The translations under genes were made by a program, and so were the position numbers. From Microbacteriaceae bacterium PS02070 (GTDB lineage: Bacteria > Actinomycetota > Actinomycetes > Actinomycetales > Microbacteriaceae), in assembly GCA_029959865.1 (NCBI GenBank), contig JASCPE010000003.1, positions 62,001 through 126,000 of the forward strand: 64,000 nt of DNA, given 5' to 3'. Below are positions 36,363-43,122 of the stretch, one piece after another. The first letter of the stretch is position 1; the number at the start of each line of letters is the position of its first letter. The notes beneath the pieces are model-generated. The model made no database searches and had not been told where the DNA came from. It saw only the letters and a list, made by a program, of their open reading frames with translations.

Positions 36363-37073
36363 TCAGCGTAGGTCCGGACTGTAAGTCACGCCCGAGTTCA
36401 GTCGGTGTCCGTCGAGCGTCATGCCTTTGATGCCTCTCGGGTCGTCGTCACCCTCGTCGACCAGAGGGACCTCGACGCGCGACCATGACGGGTCGGGTTG
36501 ATGCCACGAGTCCGTTGATCTGACGTCCCAATCTCCCAGGATGACCTTCCGCGGACCCGTAAGCACAGCGACGAGTCGCGTCACACGCGGTCGCTTCGAC
36601 CGCGCGACGTTCCAGTAGCGGCTCGCCCTGTCCGCGAACACGGCTCCCTTGGATCCGCCGAACGGAGCGACCCGCCCGTCAAGCGGACTAGCCGTGATCG
36701 GAACGAAGACGGTCCCTGTCATGGACGCCGCGTTCACGTTGCCTTCGCGCAACAGGATCGCCGGACCCAATTCGCTCGTCGAGTAAACGCCGGCCCTGTT
36801 CGTATATGTCAACGTTTGCCCGTCTTCTGACGTTGCCGCAACGCTTTGACCAGCGAACACGGCGACGTGAATGGCGATCGCCTCAGCCTTCCTCGCATCC
36901 GCCCGTGAACCGAATGGCAGTACCGTCTGCAGGATCTCCGTACCTTCGAAGTCGCGAAGCGCCAGCGCATCAGGATTGTGGTCTTCGAAGACACGATCCA
37001 TGCTGTTGGCGATGCCGATGTAGATTCGACGGAGCGCACGACTCTCATAGATGTAGAGCCAGCAATTGGCCAT
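36363..37073 (-). CDS. GIY-YIG-like nuclease domain protein
   Basis: 236 residues. The N-terminus reads WLYIYESRALRRIYIGIANS, which places a GIY-like LYIY and a YIG motif about ten residues apart, followed by an Arg in MDRVFEDH and a Glu in ARKAEAIAIH, the residue order of GIY-YIG endonucleases. The remaining 150 residues have no recognised family. Start ATG 37073 follows a GAGG. GIY-YIG proteins occur in mobile elements and in restriction or repair; here it lies at the outer edge of the ychF-repeat region. Confidence 0.6.
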   Translation of the reverse strand: MANCWLYIYESRALRRIYIGIANSMDRVFEDHNPDALALRDFEGTEILQTVLPFGSRADARKAEAIAIHVAVFAGQSVAATSEDGQTLTYTNRAGVYSTSELGPAILLREGNVNAASMTGTVFVPITASPLDGRVAPFGGSKGAVFADRASRYWNVARSKRPRVTRLVAVLTGPRKVILGDWDVRSTDSWHQPDPSWSRVEVPLVDEGDDDPRGIKGMTLDGHRLNSGVTYSPDLR

Positions 37074-37184
37074 GGATACCTCGCTTCGGAGTCGGATACA
37101 CAACAGTCTGCGCGAGCTTGCGGGCGAGGCGCATCTTCGCGGCCCGCGCGTCGATGACGCTGATCCTCACTGGTGAGCGAGCAC

Positions 37185-37199
37185 CTAAACGTCGAACCT
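37185..37199 (-). repeat. Weak ychF-3'-end-like repeat (copy G)
   Basis: Read on the minus strand this is AGGTTCGACGTTTAG, which reads R-F-D-V-stop, parallel to the R-F-N-V-stop end of ychF. About two thirds of aligned bases match. It is the most diverged copy and could be chance. Confidence 0.3.
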
Positions 37200-37292
37200 A
37201 AGGCCCGCTGGGTCACCTCATGGACGCGCGCCCAACCGTGTCCGCGCTGACCGACCGGCAGAACGCACTGCCCCCCGCGGCAACCATGCTGC

Positions 37293-37700
37293 TCACGCTT
37301 GGTCCCGGTCGGGCGCGATGACGTCGAGCCCAGCCGCCGTCGCCGCTTCGGTCAGTCGATGATCATACGTGAGGACGGCAGTCGCATCAACGCGCATCGC
37401 CGCCTCCAACTGGAGTGCGTCGAGAGTGCGCAGGTAGGGCATGGGCAGCAACCCGGCCGAACGGTACGTGGCACGATCGAGCGCTACCAAAGAAACGCCG
37501 TCGAGAATCGCACTCACCTTGGCCTGGTCTCGTCCCTCGCGCATCGCCATACGACGCAACTCCGTTTCAAGCAGATCACTCGATACGAGGGTTGCGGTCG
37601 CCTGGTCGAGCCACTCCACCAGCGCGTTGGTCTCCGGCTGCGAGACAAGAAGCGCTCCGAACGCGGACGTGTCGACGTAGACGACAGGCGTGCTGCTCAC
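37293..37700 (-). CDS. vapC: PIN-domain toxin VapC
   Basis: 135-residue PIN ribonuclease. Acidic active-site residues are visible: D10 in YVDTSAF, E47 in LLETELRR, D94 in RTLDALQLEA and D113 in TYDHRL. Overlap with the upstream Phd/YefM-type antitoxin by four bases (ATGA) gives a standard type II toxin-antitoxin pair. It would cut RNA when the antitoxin is lost. The pair lies inside the accessory repeat region. Confidence 0.92.
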   Translation of the reverse strand: MSSTPVVYVDTSAFGALLVSQPETNALVEWLDQATATLVSSDLLETELRRMAMREGRDQAKVSAILDGVSLVALDRATYRSAGLLPMPYLRTLDALQLEAAMRVDATAVLTYDHRLTEAATAAGLDVIAPDRDQA

Positions 37701-37978
37701 ACCCGGTCCTCTCGGAGGTCGTCAATGATGTCAGACATCGGTCGATCCCTCTCGGTCGACTCAGGCTTCAGTGCCGCCCAGCCTCCGACGCGCTTCGCCG
37801 CCCGCGCGATCGGCAACGTGGCGGCGGGAGCGTCAAGCGGGACGATGCGGCCGACCGGCACACCCCTATTGGTCAGAACGAACGACTGACCCTCGCCAAC
37901 CAGACGAAGCACACGTCCTGACTCGTTACGCAGTTCACGCTGCGAAAGGCTCTCGACATGTGGATCGCTCGCGTTCAT
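37697..37978 (-). CDS. vapB: Antitoxin of the VapBC pair, Phd/YefM type
   Basis: 93-residue antitoxin. The N-terminal DNA-binding and dimer region is Phd/YefM-like (VESLSQRELRNESGRVLRLVGEGQSF, from about residue 8), with the family turn LTNRGVPVGRIVPL. The C-terminal acidic arm ends MSDIIDDLREDR and would bind the toxin. A perfect palindrome lies nine bases upstream of the ATG and is the likely autoregulatory operator. Confidence 0.88.
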   Translation of the reverse strand: MNASDPHVESLSQRELRNESGRVLRLVGEGQSFVLTNRGVPVGRIVPLDAPAATLPIARAAKRVGGWAALKPESTERDRPMSDIIDDLREDRV

Positions 37979-37986
37979 GACGCGAC

Positions 37987-38004
37987 TGTAGCATGCGTGC
38001 TACA
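37987..38004. promoter_or_regulatory. Operator of the vapBC operon
   Basis: TGTAGCA (37987-37993), four-base centre, TGCTACA (37998-38004): a perfect 7+7 inverted repeat nine bases upstream of the vapB ATG. On the minus strand it overlaps TACAGT, a possible -10. Position and symmetry match autorepressed toxin-antitoxin promoters. Confidence 0.7.
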
Positions 38005-38019
38005 TGGTCGGGACACGGC

Positions 38020-38044
38020 TCCACGAATCGCCTCAGCGTGAGCG
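38020..38044 (-). repeat. ychF-3'-end-like repeat (copy F, flank only)
   Basis: TCCACGA, a short variable gap, then CGCCTCAGCGTGAGCG. It matches copy C on the side away from the ychF stop (CCTCAGCGTTAGCG) but has lost the FRFNV-coding part. It separates vapBC from the small membrane protein gene. Confidence 0.45.
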
Positions 38045-38073
38045 ATGCGCATTCGCGACTCGGTTATGACGCT

Positions 38074-38412
38074 TTAGATGAGCGGAACGGTGAACCCTCC
38101 GGCAAACAGCACCGCGCCCAGTCCGACGACGGCCAGCACGAGCAGCACCAGGTATGCGAGGACGCGTGCCCACCGTACGGATCCACCCGCTCTTGCCGTG
38201 AAGAGGAGGACGCTTGTTGGCACGAGCATCAGACCGCCGATCAGCACCGCGGGTACAACCCGAACGTCAGGGGCGGGGCACGGACGTGCAAGCGCACATA
38301 CCGTCGGAACTCCCTGGGCAAGCCACATGAGCAGCCACGTCACCATCAGAATCCCAATCGCTGGGAGCGTCCTCTTGGCGACATCTGTTCGTGTGCCTTT
38401 ACCCGTCCTCAC
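38074..38412 (-). CDS. Three-helix membrane protein in the repeat region
   Basis: 112 residues with hydrophobic segments near residues 16-33, 51-69 and 82-108. The loop between helices 1 and 2 contains two cysteines (VCALARPCPAP). No family is recognised. It is the only gene between repeat copies F and E, about 430 bases apart. It starts at 38412 with ATG or an alternative; the ribosome site is weak. Function unknown. Confidence 0.65.
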   Translation of the reverse strand: MRTGKGTRTDVAKRTLPAIGILMVTWLLMWLAQGVPTVCALARPCPAPDVRVVPAVLIGGLMLVPTSVLLFTARAGGSVRWARVLAYLVLLVLAVVGLGAVLFAGGFTVPLI

Positions 38413-38451
38413 ACCTCCACGATGGCAGGTCCGTCAGAGTCTGAACGACTC

Positions 38452-38467
38452 GTCGAAGCGGAACTCC
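38452..38467 (-). repeat. ychF-3'-end-like repeat (copy E)
   Basis: GTCGAAGCGGAACTCC matches the ychF end GTTGAAGCGGAACTCC at 15 of 16 positions. Read on the minus strand it gives E-F-R-F-D but then runs on without the stop. It separates the small membrane protein from the PQQ-like gene. Confidence 0.5.
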
Positions 38468-38504
38468 GCAGAGTCGCGTTCATGGCGCAGCCTTTGACGT
38501 TCGG

Positions 38505-39575
38505 TCACCTGAGCGCGAGCGCGCCTACGGAACGGTTCTGAGCCACGATCAGCGTCTGTCCGGCAAGAGCGAGCGATCCCGATCGGAGCTGGGGCACCGG
38601 GGTGCTGGCATATCCGAAGGGCTTGGCGCCCAACCTCAAAGTCCAGCCGGCCTCGCCTGTTTCAATATCCAGTGCGGTCAGCAGGCCGTCAGCACTGAGC
38701 ACCAGGGCGGTGTCCTCCACCACGATGCCCGCGGTGGCCTGCTTCGCGAGCTCGTGCGACCAGCGGATCACCGGACCATCAGCGATGTCGAGCGCGACGA
38801 CCTTCATGACGCTGTCGTCATGACGATTCTTCACCAGCATCGGGTGCGCCTCGCATGGAGGTGTGAGTGGCTGCGTGAGGCCGGTGCCGTCCAGCCAGCG
38901 GGTCGCGCCACCATCAGGACCGATGATCGTGGGAGCGGAACCGCCAAAGATCACGGCCTCATCCCTAGCGACACGTATGTCCGCCACCCAACCCTTCACC
39001 TCACTCGCCCAGCGTTGCGCATGGGTGGTGGCATCCAACTCGACCACAGAGTAGGTGTCTCCTTGCAAGCCAAGCAGCGCGCGATCGCCGCACACCCGCC
39101 CGCGGATCGTCCTTCCGTTCAGGTCGTGTTGCCCCACGACCTGGCCGGCTCGATCCAGCCACAGCACCTGGATGCCCTCGCTATCATCCAGGGCAACGAT
39201 CAGACGGTCACCCGCCGCCCCGATCGCGCGGGCCCGGGGTTGGCGTTCGGTGCGACGTGGCAGGTCGACGCTGCTGCGCAGCGTTCCGTCGTGATCGAAC
39301 AGGCGCACCGTCTCCCAAAAGTCGACCCACCAGATCGTGTCCTCGGTGGCATCGACCGACATCAGCAGGCTGTCGATCTCGTGCGACCACCGCTCCGAGC
39401 CGTCCTCCGTGTTCAGCGCCCGCAGATCGCTGCGGTGGTATTTTCCGGGTGGCCGCCACGAGCGGGAGATGAGCACGCTGTCACCGTCGATCACCGGGGT
39501 GCGCACCAGAGCTTCGGGCACCCCTACCAACGAGTCGATCCAGCGGATGTCGGCCTTCTTGATCGGCGCGAGCAC
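38505..39575 (-). CDS. PQQ-like beta-propeller repeat protein
   Basis: 356 residues built of repeated blades ending in patterns such as ALNTEDGSERWSHEI, LDATTHAQRWASEV, LDIADGPVIRWSHEL and LDIETGEAGWTLRL. These are PQQ-like or WD-like propeller repeats. There is no signal peptide, so it is probably cytosolic and non-enzymatic, possibly a binding protein or sensor. It lies between repeat copies E and D. The region 39576-39769 has no other recognisable gene. Confidence 0.8.
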   Translation of the reverse strand: MLAPIKKADIRWIDSLVGVPEALVRTPVIDGDSVLISRSWRPPGKYHRSDLRALNTEDGSERWSHEIDSLLMSVDATEDTIWWVDFWETVRLFDHDGTLRSSVDLPRRTERQPRARAIGAAGDRLIVALDDSEGIQVLWLDRAGQVVGQHDLNGRTIRGRVCGDRALLGLQGDTYSVVELDATTHAQRWASEVKGWVADIRVARDEAVIFGGSAPTIIGPDGGATRWLDGTGLTQPLTPPCEAHPMLVKNRHDDSVMKVVALDIADGPVIRWSHELAKQATAGIVVEDTALVLSADGLLTALDIETGEAGWTLRLGAKPFGYASTPVPQLRSGSLALAGQTLIVAQNRSVGALALR

Positions 39576-39769
39576 AGAGCCTCCTCACTCAAGCGATCTT
39601 CAGTATGCCAGCACGAAGAGCGGCTGCCCCGGCGGATCCGTCGTAGGTGGCCCATCTGACCGAGCGACCGATCAGCTGCCCGCACACGCGTCCAACCACA
39701 GGACCGGCAGAACGGCGCGCGAGAATCCGATTTGCCTGGGTCCGATCATTCACGACCGAGCGTAGCGAT

Positions 39770-39810
39770 CACACGTGGAAGCGGAACTCCAGTGGGTTGC
39801 GCCAGCGTGA
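39770..39810 (-). repeat. ychF-3'-end-like repeat (copy D)
   Basis: CACACGTGGAAGCGGAACTCCA followed by the flank GGGTTGCGCCAGCGTGAGC. Read on the minus strand it gives L-E-F-R-F-H-V-stop. It shares the AGCGTKAGC flank with copies C and F, which intact ychF lacks. It lies between the PQQ-like and kinase genes. Confidence 0.7.
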
Positions 39811-39849
39811 GCACTGTGAGCGCGGATAACGCCGTCGTAGGCTCGGACC

Positions 39850-40353
39850 ATGGCGCGCATCCTCATCACCGGCATGTCCGGGGCCGGAAAGTCGACGCTC
39901 CTCGGCGAACTTGCCGCGCGAGGACATATCACGGTCGACACCGACTACGACGGTTGGGAAGTCAACGGGAGCCTCTGGGACGAGCCGCGGATGAGCGACC
40001 TGCTCGCTCGTCACGAGGCGGTCGTGGTCTCGGGAACGGTGGAGAACCAGGCACAGTTCTACGACCGGTTCGATCACGTTGTCCTCCTGAGTGCCCCCGT
40101 CGAAACGCTCATCGAGCGAGTGTCGCACAGGACGAACAACGGTCACACAAAGGAACAGCAGCACGAGATCCGAACGCACGTGAGAGAGGTCGAGCCGCTT
40201 CTACGGCGCGGAGCCGACGTGGAACTTGACGGCCGTGAGCATGTGAGTGCACTGGCCGACGCTATTGAGGCGCTCGGGCCGACCCTATTGAGGCGCTCGG
40301 GCCGACCCACTCACACGTTGAACCGGAAGTCCACGAGGTTGCCTCAGCGTTAG
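39850..40353 (+). CDS. P-loop kinase-like protein with altered C-terminus
   Basis: 167 residues. The P-loop GMSGAGKST is at residues 8-16, and VDTDYDGWEVNGSLW and VVSGTVENQAQFYDRFDHVVLL look like the adenylate/shikimate-kinase-like AAA_18 group of small nucleotide or metabolite kinases. After residue about 143 the frame enters a 23-base tandem duplication and then repeat copy C, which encodes the last dozen residues (THTLNRKSTRLPQR). The original C-terminus was therefore probably different. The active core looks intact. Confidence 0.75.
   Translation: MARILITGMSGAGKSTLLGELAARGHITVDTDYDGWEVNGSLWDEPRMSDLLARHEAVVVSGTVENQAQFYDRFDHVVLLSAPVETLIERVSHRTNNGHTKEQQHEIRTHVREVEPLLRRGADVELDGREHVSALADAIEALGPTLLRRSGRPTHTLNRKSTRLPQR
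40262..40307 (+). repeat. 23-base tandem duplication in the kinase gene 3' end
   Basis: Positions 40262-40284 are repeated exactly at 40285-40307. As 23 is not a multiple of three, the second copy is read in another frame, so the protein tail is shifted. The duplication directly abuts repeat copy C. Confidence 0.9.
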
Positions 40354-40355
40354 CG
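40310..40355 (-). repeat. ychF-3'-end-like repeat (copy C)
   Basis: CACACGTTGAACCGGAAGTCCACGAGG-type sequence, matching ychF at 26 of 32 aligned bases. Read on the minus strand it gives G-N-L-V-D-F-R-F-N-V-stop, against G-D-V-V-E-F-R-F-N-V-stop in ychF. Most differences keep the protein similar, as if the copy came from a related ychF allele. The flank contains CAGCGTTAGC. Confidence 0.75.
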
Positions 40356-40403
40356 GCGATTTCTTCCACAGGTGGCCTGCCAGAAGCATGACAAGCTGAG
40401 CCG

Positions 40404-40823
40404 GTGTCGACCGTCGCCTACCAGCCCGCCGTTACGCCCACGCAGAACGAGCTCGTTGAGCTTTACGAGAGCGTGGGCTGGTCGGCGTACACCAGCGACC
40501 CCGCTCGTCTGGCAGCAGCAGTCAGCGCCTCTCTCGCCGTGGTCACCGCCCGCCAGGACGATAAGTTGGTCGGCCTCGCCAGGCTCGTTGGCGATGGACT
40601 GACAATCGTGTACCTGCAAGACATCCTGGTCTCGCCTGGCCATCAGCGTCGGGGCATCGGAGGCGAGTTGCTCCAGAGGTTGTTCGCACCATACTGCGAT
40701 GTCCGTCAGAAAGTTCTCATAACTGACGATGAACCAGCACAGCGCGCCTTCTACGAAGCGATGGGGTTCACCGAGACCCGCGACCTCAAGCGACCCATCC
40801 GGACATTCGTCAAGTTCGGCTGA
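40404..40823 (+). CDS. GNAT acetyltransferase in the repeat region
   Basis: 139 residues, GTG start. The acetyl-CoA motif is LVSPGHQRRGIGGELLQRL and the C-terminal part AQRAFYEAMGFTE is typical of GNAT enzymes. It resembles small single-domain members acting on amines or toxins, and the substrate cannot be predicted. It is the only gene between repeat copies C and B, which are 542 bases apart. Confidence 0.88.
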   Translation: MSTVAYQPAVTPTQNELVELYESVGWSAYTSDPARLAAAVSASLAVVTARQDDKLVGLARLVGDGLTIVYLQDILVSPGHQRRGIGGELLQRLFAPYCDVRQKVLITDDEPAQRAFYEAMGFTETRDLKRPIRTFVKFG

Positions 40824-40852
40824 GTGCGGCGCCGCAGCCCAGCCCCACACCG

Positions 40853-40876
40853 CTACACGTTGAAGCGGAACTCCAC
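40853..40876 (-). repeat. ychF-3'-end repeat, exact 24-base copy (copy B)
   Basis: Identical over 24 bases to positions 41765-41788, the last seven codons and stop of ychF. Read on the minus strand it gives V-E-F-R-F-N-V-stop, starting exactly at the stop codon. Similarity ends sharply on both sides. It separates the GNAT gene from the HepT-MntA pair. Confidence 0.92.
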
Positions 40877-41060
40877 AGGAATACGTTACGGATAGGCATC
40901 TGCCTCGCCGATCGAACGCGGCAAGATGGAAGCATGTGCGCTACCAACCTGTAGGCGATCAACGCGGCCGCATTCACACCCGAGTTCACTCGGTTCACCG
41001 CCGACACGCTTGATGTTGCGCCAACACCGTCCCAGTCATGTGGCCATCGATCGCACGAGT
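40877..41060. other. Gap in front of hepT with a possible gene remnant
   Basis: No intact gene. A frame from ATG 40934 reads MCATNL, meets a stop and continues AINAAAFTPEFTRFTADTLDV, which could be a decayed coding sequence. No family is recognised, so this is a weak suggestion. Confidence 0.25.
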
Positions 41061-41396
41061 TCAGTCTTTCGCGACGTGGCCGCGCAATGCTCGGGCAAGC
41101 GGTGGGAGGTGGGTCTCGACGACATCGCGGACGATGTCAAAATCGACTCCGAAGTACTGGTGAACGAGGATGTTGCGGAAGCCCCGAATCTGCGGCCAGG
41201 CGATCTCCGGATGGGCGCCGATGATCGTATCGGGGAGATGGTTCACGGCCTCACCGATTATCTGCAGATTGCGCTCAATAACGTCCTCGGCCATCTCAAG
41301 GACGTCTGCACGGTCGTCAAGCGCAGTGAGGTAGCGCTCGCATCTATCGATCGCCTCGAGGGCATCAACTATGCGCTGGGACGGGTCGCGGCTCAC
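41061..41396 (-). CDS. hepT: HEPN-family toxin HepT
   Basis: 111-residue DUF86/HEPN ribonuclease. The RX4HXY motif is intact: R74, H79 and Y81 in GFRNILVHQYF. In studied HepT-MntA pairs the antitoxin blocks the toxin by adding AMP to this Tyr. The gene overlaps mntA by four bases (ATGA). Together they form one unit between repeat copy B and the ychF 3' end. Confidence 0.93.
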   Translation of the reverse strand: MSRDPSQRIVDALEAIDRCERYLTALDDRADVLEMAEDVIERNLQIIGEAVNHLPDTIIGAHPEIAWPQIRGFRNILVHQYFGVDFDIVRDVVETHLPPLARALRGHVAKD

Positions 41397-41722
41397 AACG
41401 CCACCGCATCAGTCAAAGCCGAAGCGGATACCTGCCGTTTGAGCAGTTGGACGGGGAACACGTCGACGTCATCACGGCCGAACAATGCTCGAGTCTCGTC
41501 CAGCAGCCCGGAGGCCCGCATCAGAAGGTTCCCGTCGGCGGGATCCATCTCGACCAGGATATCGATGTCCGACTCCACAGACGCGGTGCCACGGGCCACA
41601 GACCCGAACAGCTTCGGGTTCGTGGCGCCGTACTGATCGAGGAGCACCTGGAACTCGTCACGTCGCGCAGCGATCAGCTCGCGCAGAGCGAGCGTTTCGG
41701 GCGTGACGGCGATCTCAGACAT
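41393..41722 (-). CDS. mntA: MNT-domain nucleotidyltransferase antitoxin MntA
   Basis: 109 residues. The minimal nucleotidyltransferase motif GSX10DXD is complete: G40-S41, D52 and D54 in FGSVARGTASVESDIDILVEM. It is predicted to AMPylate the HepT tyrosine and so neutralise it. It is first in the operon and overlaps hepT. About 40 bases separate its start from the ychF stop. Confidence 0.93.
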   Translation of the reverse strand: MSEIAVTPETLALRELIAARRDEFQVLLDQYGATNPKLFGSVARGTASVESDIDILVEMDPADGNLLMRASGLLDETRALFGRDDVDVFPVQLLKRQVSASALTDAVAL

Positions 41723-41764
41723 GCCCCCAGGATACTGTCCGCAGCCCCCGTAGAGATGAGCGCA

Positions 41765-41788
41765 CTACACGTTGAAGCGGAACTCCAC
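41765..41788 (-). repeat. ychF 3' end, reference copy of the dispersed repeat (copy A)
   Basis: The stop codon and last seven codons of the intact ychF gene. Copies B to G lie at 40853, 40310, 39770, 38452, 38020 and 37185, with distances between neighbours of about 912, 543, 540, 1318, 432 and 835 bases. Each interval holds one gene or one toxin-antitoxin pair. Confidence 0.9.
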
Positions 41789-42838
41789 CACGTCGCCGTC
41801 TTGCATGACGTAGTCCTTGCCCTCCATGCGGGCCTTGCCGCGGCTGCGGGCCTCGGCGACGGAGCCGGCGTCCATCAGGTCCTGGAACGAGATGACCTCG
41901 GCTTTGATGAACCCCTTCTCGAAGTCCGTGTGGATGACGCCGGCGGCTGCCGGGGCCTTCCAGCCCTTGCCGATCGTCCAGGCACGGGCCTCCTTCGGGC
42001 CAGCGGTGAGATAGGTCTGCAGGCCGAGGGTGTCGAAGCCGACTCGAGCGAGCTGATCGAGCCCGGACTCCTCCTGCCCTGTGGAGGCCAGGAGCTCTGC
42101 GGCGTCCTCGGGGTCGAGGTCGATGAGCTCAGACTCGATCTTCGCGTCGAGGAACACCGCCTGCGCGGGCGCGACGAGCGCGGCAAGCTCCGCCTTGCGC
42201 TCGGTGTCGCCCAAGACGTCCTCGTCGACGTTGAAGACGAAGAGGAACGGCTTCGCCGTGAGGAGCCCGAGTTCACGGATCGGCGCAAGGTCGATGTCGG
42301 TGCTGGAGAGGAGCCTCCCCCGCTCCAGCGCGTCCTTGGCGGCGAGCGCGGCATCGAGCACGCTCTTGTCGAGCTTCCGACCGCGCACTTCCTTCTCGTA
42401 CCGCGTGATGGCCTTCTCCAGCGTCTGCAGATCCGCCAGCTGCAGCTCGGCGTTGATCGTCTCCAGATCGTTCGCGGGGTTCACCTCACCCTCGACGTGC
42501 ACGACATCGCCATCCCCGAAGCCACGCACGACCTGCGCAATCGCGTCCGCCTCGCGGATGTTGGCGAGGAACTGGTTGCCGAGCCCCTCCCCCTCGCTCG
42601 CGCCCCGCACGATCCCGGCGATGTCCACGAAGGACACCGACGCGGGCACGAGCCGCTCAGAGCCGAATACATCGGCGAGCTGCTGCAACCGCGGGTCGGG
42701 CAGGTTCACCACGCCGATGTTGGGTTCGATCGTCGCGAACGGATAGTTCGCCGCCAGAACGTCGTTCTTAGTCAGCGCGTTGAAGAGGGTGGACTTGCCG
42801 ACATTGGGCAGTCCGACGATTCCGATAGTGAGAGCCAC
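41765..42838 (-). CDS. ychF: Ribosome-binding ATPase/GTPase YchF (Obg family)
   Basis: 357 residues. The P-loop is GLPNVGKSTLFNAL (residues 7-20), switch II is DIAGIVRGASEGEGLGNQFL, and NVDE replaces the usual NKXD, which explains the ATP preference of YchF. A coiled-coil arm and a C-terminal TGS domain (VISFQDLMDAGSVAEARSRG to EFRFNV) follow. It binds ribosomes and influences translation and stress response. The gene is intact; its 3' end is the source of the repeats found downstream. Confidence 0.97.
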   Translation of the reverse strand: MALTIGIVGLPNVGKSTLFNALTKNDVLAANYPFATIEPNIGVVNLPDPRLQQLADVFGSERLVPASVSFVDIAGIVRGASEGEGLGNQFLANIREADAIAQVVRGFGDGDVVHVEGEVNPANDLETINAELQLADLQTLEKAITRYEKEVRGRKLDKSVLDAALAAKDALERGRLLSSTDIDLAPIRELGLLTAKPFLFVFNVDEDVLGDTERKAELAALVAPAQAVFLDAKIESELIDLDPEDAAELLASTGQEESGLDQLARVGFDTLGLQTYLTAGPKEARAWTIGKGWKAPAAAGVIHTDFEKGFIKAEVISFQDLMDAGSVAEARSRGKARMEGKDYVMQDGDVVEFRFNV

Positions 42839-43122
42839 GAAAGCCCAGCCTAGGCCAGCGGCGCCGCCCGATCACCCTGGCGCACCACCCCACGCGCCCG
42901 CACAGAGGGGTGCGAGACGCGCCCAGCACCGATGCCCGAACTCGTCGCAGGGTCGGCATCGCGACTGTCGCACTTCCCCGCAGACCGAAACCAACCGACG
43001 GCTGGCCTTGATGAGAAAGCGGGGTCGACCGCCGTGTTGAGTCAGGTCGGATTCATAGGGCGTTCATAGTTTGTTCACCAGCACTCTGCAGGGTGACCAC
43101 CAATGGGGGAGGTCGATCAAAG

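Noticed and set aside
37185-41788. Integron cassette array with attC sites
   Set aside because: Intervals hold single genes, but the repeats do not pair into an attC stem with RYYYAAC/GTTRRRY ends. Only copy C happens to contain GTTGAAC, and the sequence is clearly ychF-derived. No integron integrase is present in the window.
36363-41788. A prophage or insertion sequence
   Set aside because: No integrase, transposase, phage structural gene or terminal inverted repeat was found in the region.
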